Shown here: in pieces, positions 43,195-51,567 of the stretch
How the letters are laid out: each line of letters starts with the position of its first letter
Position numbering within the stretch: position 1 is the first letter of the stretch
NCBI GenBank assembly: GCA_009746045.1
Contig: RPFO01000296.1
Coordinates: forward strand, 126,001-186,000
Direction: 5' to 3'
DNA length: 60,000 nt
Origin: Mesostigma viride
Taxonomy: Eukaryota > Streptophyta > Mesostigmatophyceae > Mesostigmatales > Mesostigmataceae
Program-made: the position numbers and the translations under genes
The notes under the pieces: model-generated
What the model was told of the DNA's origin: nothing
The model's input: the letters and a program-made list of their open reading frames with translations, nothing else
Databases searched by the model: none

Positions 43195-43235
43195 CAGCTG
43201 TGATTTTTCCAGATTTATGGCCTGTGCTGGTTGTC
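43195..43235 (-). mobile_element. Short diverged end of the CAAGGAGACAACC element
   Basis: CCAGATTTATGGCCTGTGCT then GGTTGTCTCTTTGA is the reverse of the shared terminus with four changes. The 42905-43195 and 43235-43520 flanks show nothing I can assign. Confidence 0.6.
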
Positions 43236-43519
43236 TCTTTGACGGAAGTCCGGGTCGCCCCGCATCGGTGCGACCTAGCCAGTGGGTTGCGAGGGGACGA
43301 GGGGGCCCCGTGCCATATAGGAGGAGGAAATGTCTACGTACCTGGTTATCTCCGGCCCCCGGCAGCGCCCACATCCGTATTCACCTGGTCTGTGCAGGCA
43401 AGATGGCCGCGGCAAAGAGTATAGGCAGCGGTGCATGCCGGATGGTGTACTTATGGGTTGTCTCCTGGATATGGGTCACAGTCCTGATCGGGAGCTCGCA
43501 GTAGAGCTCGGCCTGGTAC

Positions 43520-43712
43520 GTGCGGCGCTCTAGCTTGATAGCGGACGCTGATGATCTGACGGAGCATGCATTGAAGCGACGGTGCCGTCAAGCTGCTTGC
43601 TCAGCGCCAAGGTTGTCCAGGGTCCGCATGCGTCGCAGCTGTAAAGGAGGATGCTGAGAGCAAGGGCCTTGAACAGAATGTGCGTGTGCAGCTCACTCAG
43701 GTATAGCGGCAT
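43520..43712 (-). pseudogene. LINE RT C-terminal fragment
   Basis: The - strand reads LYLSELHTHILFKALALSIL, then LYSCDACGPWTTLALSKQLD, similar to the block FKVLVLPVLTYIWPAETWTL of the 14234 element. Only about 60 codons remain. Confidence 0.65.
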
Positions 43713-43834
43713 GTTCAGAACCTGTCGATCGAGGCCGGGCGGATGGCCGCCAAGGCCTGGCCAACTCCGCGGTACCTATGAGACTGGCCACACCGGAGAT
43801 GATACACTACAAAAAACTGCGCGTCTTACAGTAT

Positions 43835-44340
43835 CAAGGAGACGTACAACCAGCGCAGGCCAGAAATCGGGAGATCGAATCCAGACCATGGTAGCTCGAG
43901 GCTGCCGTTATCTTGTCCGCGTTTTCGAGTCGTTCAGGATGATGAATATGAATGGAGATGGAAATGTGTAGCCTTGTGCATTGAAATTATCAAAGAGACA
44001 ACCAGCGCAGGCCAGAAATCGGGAGAATCCGGACCATGGTAGCTCGAGCCTGCCGTTATCTTTTCCGCGTTTTCGAGTCGTTCAGGATGATGAAGATGAA
44101 TGGTGATGGAAATGTGTATCCTTGTGCATTGAAATTATGGCTGGCTTACGTGTGGAGCGACTAGATGACCTAGACGGTGGGGCCGGAAACAGCATGCTTG
44201 ATCAGGGCGTGTGTTTCTAGCCTAACTGGCCGGGAGTGTCTAGTGGTGAGCACCATTGCTGCGATCGCTCTCCCACCATTTACGAGGAAATACCCGCAAA
44301 TGGAAAACCACTGAAAAGGTCTAGCTAGTCAGTCATCACG
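43835..44340 (+). mobile_element. Two copies of the CAAGGAGACAACC element in tandem
   Basis: A truncated copy (43835-43990, ending ...CATTGAAATTAT) is followed directly by a fuller copy starting CAAAGAGACAACC (43993). The fuller copy continues with the distal block seen at 9780-9850. Confidence 0.82.
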
Positions 44341-44344
44341 TTAG

Positions 44345-44700
44345 CCATGCCATGATTCCAAACGTCCAAGAACTGCACACGGTGCAAAGGCAAAAAGCCG
44401 GAGGACAGCACTTTCAAATGTGCGGCGGGAACCAAAAGCCCGCGGATGCCAGAAAACATCGTGTTGCGGCAGCGACGCGACGATGTGGACAACGAATCCA
44501 GTGCCAAGCTCGGAACGGCCGCAAAGGAGATCTGGCATCACAGGGTTCAGATGTGCGGAGATACTATGCGATCCAGCCGGTCCACGACCTGTTTGTAGAG
44601 CTTGTGCCAAGGGGCAGCACCGAACAGATGTGGGTGACGTTGCAAAAAACATCGGACTTGACGGAGCATAATGGCTCGGTCATAGTCTTTGATTATGGCT
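44345..44700 (+). pseudogene. Cys-rich ORF of the CAAGGAGACAACC element, frameshifted
   Basis: The frame from 44347 reads MPCFQTSKNCTRCKGKKPED and STFKCAAGTKSP, continues to about TAAKEIWHH and then must shift to read YYAIQPVHDLFVELVPRGST. The matching copy at 12800-13080 breaks differently. I recognise no family; the four Cys at the start might form a small zinc site. Confidence 0.5.
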
Positions 44701-44884
44701 GGCGTACGTGTAGAGCGACTAGATAAGTTCCTAGACGGTGGCTGGGGTATTCTGATCATCGGTGGCCGGGGTATGTTCATTTGTCAAGGGCCATTGCAGG
44801 CAGCCCCCACAAATTACCTTAATTTGGCGTCAGAAAGCAACAAACGTGAAAACGCTAGCTGCCCAAATCTGAGATTCCGCGGAA

Positions 44885-44990
44885 CACAGAAAGTAAGAAA
44901 GCCTAGAAGCTACCAGCAAGGAATCGAACATAGGACCTTTGGCATGATTACGCGGCTGTGTGATCCGAAGTCTCCTGATCCGAAGGCATC
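44885..44990 (-). other. tRNA-like sequence with B-box
   Basis: The - strand carries AAGGTCCTATGTTCGATTCC, close to a T-arm/B-box. The 5' half (CGGATCACACAGCCGCGTAA) does not fold into a clear D-arm. It is probably a tRNA-derived SINE or relic. Confidence 0.4.
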
Positions 44991-45189
44991 TCACTTAACG
45001 TTTCGAAACAGCCCAACTGCGAAAAACCTCTTTACCGGAGAGGGGTGCCAATATGTCCGATATTGCTGAATATATAGAAGATGACTCACCAGTAGACCTA
45101 AGTGCGTAGGAGTACTACGCACGGACCCCCCAATTACCATGTATCCGCCAATATATATGGCCGGGAGGGAATGAGCCGTTCGATCGGAA

Positions 45190-45400
45190 CTGAAATCATT
45201 AATTAATTAGGAACATAACTCCGTTGGGAGTATATGTAGCACATATCCAGTCAGTCGCAGTCACGTGCTTATTAATTAATTAAGCACATATCCCTGAGAA
45301 GGGACATCTGGCTTAAAATACATTCTGGGCTACTTCCTGCAAGGGTGGGATGTAAACAACACTTGGCACTAGGTGCAGACTGAAATCATTAGTATCATGC
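45190..45400 (-). mobile_element. LINE 3' end with hairpin and AATT tail
   Basis: After TTAATTAATTAGGA the hairpin ACATA-CTCC-GTTG-GGAG-TATGT (45213-45237) is intact. A second ATTAATTAATTAAGCACATA lies at 45271, then the block ACTTCCTGCAAGGGTGGGA. Confidence 0.75.
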
Positions 45401-45551
45401 AACTTTAGTAAATGAGCGTGCAGGCCCGAAATCTGGCCAAAGAATCCGCGGACCATGCGGTAGCTCGAATGTTTAAATGACATGGTATAGCTAAAGGCGA
45501 GCCGGCCGGTGCCGTTATATCGTTGAGACAAGTACATTATCCAAGTTTGTT

Positions 45552-46270
45552 GTGCACATGAGTCATGGTCTAGAAATCAGCCCCAAAACGGAGGCCCTGG
45601 CTCTCGGCATTGATGGCAGGGCCCCCGCCCACACTCCGCCTCTTAGAAGACACCGAGGTCAACTACCCTACTTCAGGCCGCTTCAAGCTGCTCGGCAGTT
45701 GGTTTCCCGACTGCGAGGACGACCTGACGACACGGATCCGCATGGCGTGGGCGCAACTCCATGACCACTGCCGCTGCCGTGGCCGGAGCAACCCCGCCCT
45801 ACCCTGGATAATCAAGCGTGACCTCTTCAAGGTCGTCATTCTGACGATCCCATGACCGGCTATACGGTGCTGAGACCTGGACACTGACGCAGGAGCTGGA
45901 GCAACGACTCGACGGCAACGTCACCAAGATGCTGCGAAAGGCCCTTAATTAACATCCCCTTTGGTTTGCACATCAGTAATGAGGATTTGTACGCTGATTT
46001 GCCCTATGTTTCCCACATTATTAGGCATAGGCGCCTGGGCCTACTAGCCGGGCACCTGGCCCGCACAGATCAGGTAGGCACATCTCAGATAGACTAGCTA
46101 GCTGGCGCCAAGCCCGCCCAGCCTGGGCGTTATGTCCGGCTCACCTGGCGTGCCCCAGGCCGCACGCGGCAGCTAGGGCCGCCACGTACCCATGGACTTT
46201 TCGTGATAGACTTGGCAGCATGGACATGTGCTAGACGTGACGGGCTCAACACCCGGGCAGCCTAGCTCCT
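45552..46270 (+). pseudogene. LINE RT C-terminal half, second subfamily
   Basis: Frames give VNYPTSGRFKLLGSWFPDCE, then PWIIKRDLFKVVIL, YGAETWTLTQELEQRLDG-like and RRLGLLAGHLARTDQV. These parallel the 14234 element with about half the residues kept. Stops and frame changes make it dead. A (TTAA)n run begins at 46429. Confidence 0.8.
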
Positions 46271-46428
46271 GGTTTGTCTGTAATATGGAGGCAGATGGTA
46301 CGCAAGGATAGATGGCAAGTAGTGGTGAAGGAGACCACCCCCAAGTCTGTGGGGGCTCCGCGTGTGACCGCGTATGGCATTCATAGCGATTCGGCCCGTG
46401 GTGCCCACAACCTGTAACTAGGACCTAA

Positions 46429-46920
46429 TTAATTAATTAATTAATTAATTAATTAAACACGTGCTGCCGTTGGGGAGTCACGGAGCACCGAAGTGCTTTT
46501 AATTAATCCCTGTGCGTGCACTACAGGAGAAAGGGCAGAGACCCCCAGTCTCCTTCATGCCAAAGGCATGCCACAGCTGCATTCGGGCGCGCTAGCTAAA
46601 GGACAGGCTAACGATCCGGCAAACTGTGGGTGCAATAAGACCCATGTAAGCGTGGCATAACAATTAATAAAAAACGTAGCGTGGGCAAGTAATCTGAACA
46701 TAGCCACCTGGCGTAGCACGGCTGTACTAGGACTAGGCAAAGGCTATGGCTGGTTGTGTAGGTACCGTGCGTTTGCGGCACGTGACTAGGTATGTTGGCA
46801 CAGCTAGGCAAACAGTCTAAGCATGGCTGCCTTAGCGGCAGTGACTCCAATGGTTACAAGCTAGGGCTATTGCTATTCTAGCCCGCTGGGGGCGTCCACA
46901 TCTAACTAGGACCTAGGTAG
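46429..46920 (-). mobile_element. LINE 3' end, GTTGGGGAGTCACGG family, with spacer block
   Basis: An AATT array of about 30 bp, then CGTG-CTGCCGTTGGGGAGT-CACG and the 270-bp block shared with 13211 and 22463. It continues into the 13690-type spacer (46740-46905), showing both blocks belong to one element. The 46920-47230 flank has a 30-bp CAAGTAGACAACCAGCGC fragment at 47079. Confidence 0.75.
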
Positions 46921-47229
46921 ATCTAGCTTACATCATCCATTCCATCCCATGTTCCCCTCCCACTGAGGACTTATGCTCAAGTGACGCAGTTACGTGTCAA
47001 ATTCAAATCAATTAGTTAATGAGTCATTCAGGATGATCGATGGAAAGAGGTGCATGTGTCTACAGCCTTCATGTAATCAAGTAGACAACCAGCGCGGGCC
47101 AGAAATGTTATGGCTGTCCAAGGCTCACAGCGCGAGACCCAGATGCCCGTTTTTAAACAAAATCATTCTAGTATGTTCAGTCAGTGTTCACATTGCGCAA
47201 AAGTTTCATCTTCCCATAAACAAGCATTA

Positions 47230-47591
47230 ACTTAAATTATAATATTAAATTATAATATGACTCCGTTGGGATATCATGTAGCACGTATTCCCTTGCTTGA
47301 TGGATGGATCGGAGATGGGCGAAGCCGCGAAACCTAACTAAGCTCTCCGTCTAAACTAATCAATAAAATCCTAGCTACTATGCTCCGCGAGGGTGACCCA
47401 AGATCTCTACTCAGCGCAAAGCGCCCCTTCGTCCGGGGGGGGGGGGGGCTTGCCCACAGGGGCGGGCGTGGAAGCCGGCCTTGACAATGGTCTGCGCGCC
47501 ACCTCTGCTTTTTCTGCATAGCAGTCCAAGCAAGAGAAAGGGAGGAAATGCGGTGTTCAAACTGGGCAGGGACCACTAGGCCGGCCAGCAA
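47230..47591 (-). pseudogene. LINE C-terminal ORF end and 3' UTR
   Basis: The - strand frame reads LVVPAQFEHRISSLSLAWTA, then ASPPPPRTKGRF after a frame change, matching 49690-49882. The 3' end carries ATGA-CTCC-GTTG-GG-TCAT next to ATTATAATATTAAATTATAA. Confidence 0.75.
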
Positions 47592-47614
47592 ATGATCTGT
47601 ATATTCTGATCAGG

Positions 47615-48290
47615 CACTCCGCAAAGGTGAAAACCATTTGCGTTCAGTGCCGGTCCGCGGAAAACGCGGAAAAACGCGATCTGCAAATGAATCCGACCGG
47701 AATCGAACTGGGGACCTCTCGCACCAACTTTCGCTGACTATAGGACGGACGTCTCCGGTTACCATGGCATCGCCAACTTACACCTACAGTCATCCGCAAA
47801 AGTTCTCCTTTCCGGGGAGTGATGCGAGCCTTTCGGATTTGGTACTAGATAAATCACTCGAGATCTGTGTGTAGGAGTACTACACACGTGTCCACTCGAG
47901 ACTTGTTCAGTCTCGAAACGTGAGACGGGCTGAACACGGCTGGATCCTTCTTTATTAGAATTAAGGGGGCGTAGCCGGTACTATCGAAATCAGCCAAGCG
48001 TATATTCTGATCAGGCACTCCGCAAAGCCGTGAAAACCATTTGCGTTCAGTGCCGGGCCGCGGAAAACGCGGAAAAACGCGATCTGCAAATGAATCCGAC
48101 CGGAATCGAACTGGGGACCTCTCGCACCAACTTTCGCTGACTATAGGACGGACGTCTCCGGTTACCATGGCATCGCCAACTTACACCTACAGTCATCCGC
48201 AAAAGTTCTCCTGTCCGGGGAGTGATGCAAGCCTTTCGGATTTGGTACTAGATAAATCACTCGAGATCTGTATAGTTCATGGCAGGTCTA
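47615..48290 (-). mobile_element. Two copies of a 275-bp tRNA-related element
   Basis: 47607-47870 and 48000-48273 are almost identical (TATTCTGATCAGGCACTCCG to AAATCACTCGAGATCTGT). On the - strand each contains GGTCCCCAGTTCGATTCCGG, a good T-arm/B-box, preceded by CAGCGAAAGTTGGTGCGAG. It is probably a tRNA-derived SINE. Between the copies lies GTAGGAGTACTACACACGTG, also near 45107. Confidence 0.6.
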
Positions 48291-48561
48291 CCAACCCGTC
48301 GGGGGATGTCCTTGGGGCCAGGCCAGGTCAGGTATAAAACAAGCATGTACATGTGCACATCCGTAACTGGAATATCGTAATTAAATATGAAGTGAGACAA
48401 CCATGCCTGGACGCATGGCGATCCAACGCCGTGGAAGGACTAGGGTAGTTGTCTGAGAGGAAAGACGCGAAGGCCGCGGGAGCCGCGTGGCTATCTCTAG
48501 GTAGACCTGCATGGAGGGAGACAGAGGGTAACAAGAAAGGTTGATAGGGAAAAACACACAT

Positions 48562-48562
<1 letters not shown>

Positions 48563-48604
<42 letters not shown>

Positions 48605-48722
48605 ACCACCACCACGACGACCAGCACAAACAACCAAATTATACTAAGAAGGAAAGGAGGGAATTACACATACACACATACATTCTCCCGATTTCTGGCC
48701 TGCGCTGGTTGTCTCCTTGATA
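48563..48722 (-). repeat. (CA)n microsatellite and a short CAAGGAGACAACC end
   Basis: (CA)n occupies 48563-48603, then (ACC/ACG) triplets. At 48684-48721 CTCCCGATTTCTGGCCTGCG then CTGGTTGTCTCCTTGA is the bare 35-bp terminus. The 48722-49070 flank has a (GAAA)n run (48783-48806). Confidence 0.85.
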
Positions 48723-49073
48723 CACAAAGGGGCTAAAAGAATAAGTAAGGAGTATACATTACAAAGGGAAAAAGAAAAAAGAGAAAGAAAGAAAGAAAGA
48801 AAGAAATAAGAAAAGAAAATGTAAAAGGTAATAATACGAACAATAATAAATAAAGACAAAGTGTTTTCTCCACACGGGCCCCGCGGCCCGTTGCTAGCCA
48901 GGGTAGAAGTCCGCAGGTGGAGGTTATTGGCCCTGAGGATAGCCGCTACACTACCGCCTCGTCTGCCATTACAGTAGAGGACAGCTCGATGATGAGGATC
49001 AGAGGATTACATCCCCATCTAGTGCTTAATGGTTGGGGAATGATGCATCTGGACGGTATTTGTTTAAACTTTT

Positions 49074-49566
49074 GGCCGGGCCCACTTCAAATGTTCCGCC
49101 GTCCAAGCCAAGTGTGTGACACTTTTTCGCTATTTTCGCAAAAAAAAAATAAAATTTCGCACGAGTTCGCGTGATTTTCGCGTGATTTTCGCAAAATTTT
49201 CACACATTTTTGCACGATTTCGCACGATTTCGCACAATTTTGCATGATTTCGCACGATTTCGCATGGATTTCAACCAAGGGTCGTTTTGGGGAGTGACGT
49301 TTGACAAAATTTCGCATGAATTCACACACGTTGTGCACATCAAAATTTTTTACCGTCGACATTTTTCACATGAAATTTCGCACGATTTCAGCAAATTTTG
49401 CACAAATTCGCACGATTAAAGCAAATTTCACACGATTTCAGCAAATTTCGCACAATTTCGCACGATTTCGCACAACGAATCACTCTGCAGAGTGACGATC
49501 GTCGAAAAAGTCAAAAAAACGACAAAAAGTGTCACACTTTTCGGAACATTTGAAGTGGGCCCGGCC
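49074..49566. mobile_element. MITE with 25-bp perfect inverted ends
   Basis: GGCCGGGCCCACTTCAAATG (49074 onward, arm to 49098) is mirrored exactly at 49542-49566. Inner GTGTGACACTTTTT (49120) pairs imperfectly with AAAAAGTGTCACAC (49525). TTTT flanks both sides and may be the target duplication. The interior is built of degenerate TTCGCACGATTT units and has no ORF. Confidence 0.88.
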
Positions 49567-49609
49567 TTTTGGTTTTTTTTTTTTTCTAATGAGATTAGCA
49601 TGAGGCCCC

Positions 49610-49882
49610 CAGCGGCTTGGCCAGCCAGGGCGGCACATTCTGACCTGGCCTGGCCCCAAGGGCATTCCCAAAAGGGTAGGGAAACATGTCACGAACTACG
49701 TCCAGATGTTGCTGGATGACCTACTGGTCCCAGCCCAGTTTGAATACCGCATCCACTCTCTCTCCCTTCTTTGGACTGCCATGCAGAACAAGACGCGGTG
49801 GCAGAAGATTGTCAAGGCTCACTCGCCCGACCCTGTGGGCAAGCCACCTCCCCCCAAGAGGAGGAGGCGTTTTGATAAGTAG
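49610..49882 (+). pseudogene. LINE C-terminal ORF end
   Basis: The frame reads NYVQMLLDDLLVPAQFEYRI, then SLSLLWTAMQNKTRWQKIVK and VGKPPPPKRRRRFDK, stop 49880-49882. It is the best kept of three copies. A TTAA array and a short reversed LINE end follow at 49908-49970. Confidence 0.75.
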
Positions 49883-49975
49883 GGTAGTTAGGATTTTTCT
49901 AGACTAGATTAATTAATTAATTAATTAATTAGACTCGTGCTCCCGTTGGGGAGTCACGGAGCATTAACCCCGATG

Positions 49976-50508
49976 GATGGATGGATGGGTGCAAACATTC
50001 CTACCGGTCTAATCTATCTACATTGGCTACATACTACATCTACCTAACAGCATTCTAACTACAACATCTATCTAGGCAGCCGCACGCTGCCCGAGGGGGG
50101 GCTATCTGGCGTGCCGCCCGCGGGACAGCACACGCGGGCGCTTCCCCACTGGGGGGGGCTCATTGTCCTCTATGACCTGGGCCCACTTGGCCTTGTCCAT
50201 CATCTTCTTCCAAATCACGGAGAGGCCGAGGCCCCCCATGTCCTCTACTAGCTGTTCCTTGAAGGTGCGGGCCTTGCGGCGTCTAACATCACTAGGCCCA
50301 GCCCACGTCAGGAGGTGCCGGCCAGGCTGGGCTGGTCGCAGTCCTGCGCGGGGGGGCCACGTGAGGTGGCTACCTGGTTGGTGCGAGCTAGGTGTCCTAC
50401 CAGCTGCAGGCGGCGTTGCTTAATGGTGCTGGTGATATAGGGCATGCCCTGGACTAGATAGATTAGCGTTAGGATAGTCCGATTACGCGGCTCTCTCCAC
50501 TCCACCAC
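49976..50508 (-). pseudogene. 5'-truncated LINE copy with short (CCAT) tail
   Basis: The - strand reads GMPYITSTIKQRRLQLVGHL and ARTNQVATSRGPP, like 14930-15040 of the larger copy. It then runs through the same 3' UTR to GGTAGGAATGTTTGCACC and ends in three to four CCAT units. It is sister to the element whose tail forms the 856-bp array. Confidence 0.88.
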
Positions 50509-50524
50509 CCATCAAGGAATATGT

Positions 50525-50645
50525 GCTACATGATCTCCCAACGGAGGCATGTTATAATTTAATTTTAATTCAATTTTAATAGTACTGCGTGGCATGCCTT
50601 TGCGCATGACACGCAAGTACTTACTTACTTACTTACTTAAAGACA
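50525..50645 (+). mobile_element. Two LINE 3' ends in tandem
   Basis: ACATG-ATCTCCCAACGGAGG-CATGT (50528-50552) with a TAATTTTAATT tail is followed by GCGTG-GCATG...CATGA-CACGC and an (ACTT)n tail (50618-50640). These show, on the + strand, the hairpin-then-tail order. Confidence 0.75.
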
Positions 50646-50753
50646 AAGTAAATAGTAATAATAATAATAACAAAAACAAAAATGGAATAGAGGAAGGTCA
50701 TTGCTGGGAGGTGGTGAGGCACAGGCGATGTTGGAATATGGGTCAGGATGTGC

Positions 50754-50818
50754 ACATTGTCTTGCATGCTCCCGATTTCTGGCCTGCGCTGGTTGTCTCC
50801 TTGACATTGTCTTGCATG
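50754..50818 (-). mobile_element. 35-bp insertion of the CAAGGAGACAACC terminus with 15-bp target duplication
   Basis: The insert 50769-50803 (CTCCCGATTTCTGGCCTGCG then CTGGTTGTCTCCTTG) lies between two exact ACATTGTCTTGCATG copies (50754-50768, 50804-50818). Such a duplication with extreme truncation fits target-primed reverse transcription. Confidence 0.9.
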
Positions 50819-51244
50819 TTTATATACGCTGTCGTCTCTTTTATAGTAATAGTAGTATCAATATACATCGCTCTATACGCAAAGAGGGGTTCGCATTAGC
50901 GAGGGGTCTGGCGCTTCCTCTAGACACGCTGTCAGAACTAGCTCAATCTCGATCGAGATCACAGCCCCCTTCAAAACTGTCGCCGTCATCATGAGGGTAA
51001 TGCCCCGTGTCTCCCGAACGGTGAATGGGAACGTACCAGTGCATGCGTGGGCCAGATTCGCCATTTACTTCATACATCCAACAACTGAATTCTGTGTGTA
51101 TCGTCGAGGCAAGCACCAAACTGTAATTATAAACCAACTGTTGTTTGTATTTCATTATAATTATACCTGAAACCTGCCAGCTGTGTGGACCGGCAATCGA
51201 TTTTTGTAAGTGCGACTACCAACATGGGGTGCCCGCATCTGGCG

Positions 51245-51340
51245 TATCGTATGTTGGGCAAGTACGTAAGTACTGGTGTGTCATGAGCATAGGCATGCCC
51301 CAGAGTACTATTTTGATCTATTTAGAAAAATAATTACACA
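51245..51340 (-). mobile_element. LINE 3' end of the (ACTT)n type
   Basis: AAGTACGTAAGTACTGGTGT and GGCATGCCCCAGAGTACTAT match 42776 with compensating stem changes (CTGG/CCAG). The 50820-51245 flank shows nothing else. Confidence 0.6.
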
Positions 51341-51439
51341 AAGTGTTAGGCAAGCAAAATGGTCACAACCCATACTGTTAGACCTCAGTGGCAGCCCCTC
51401 GTGTCTGTTAACTAAGTCAGACTGTTATTCCTGCCACGC

Positions 51440-51548
51440 CTGGCTCTTATCAATGAGACAACCAGCGCAGGCCAGAAATCTGGAGAATCTGGACCAATGG
51501 CAGCTCGGGCCTGCAGTTATCTTATCAATGAGACAACCAGTCATCTTA
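51440..51548 (+). mobile_element. Short CAAGGAGACAACC copy bracketed by a 21-bp direct repeat
   Basis: TCTTATCAATGAGACAACCAG occurs at 51447 and 51526, bracketing about 60 bp of element. The repeat includes the element's own end word, so it may be a partial second insertion. Confidence 0.65.
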
Positions 51549-51567
51549 TTTTGTCGTCATCTTACGG

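Noticed and set aside
47607-48273. Functional tRNA genes
   Set aside because: The B-box is good but no 7-bp acceptor stem or anticodon arm could be drawn.
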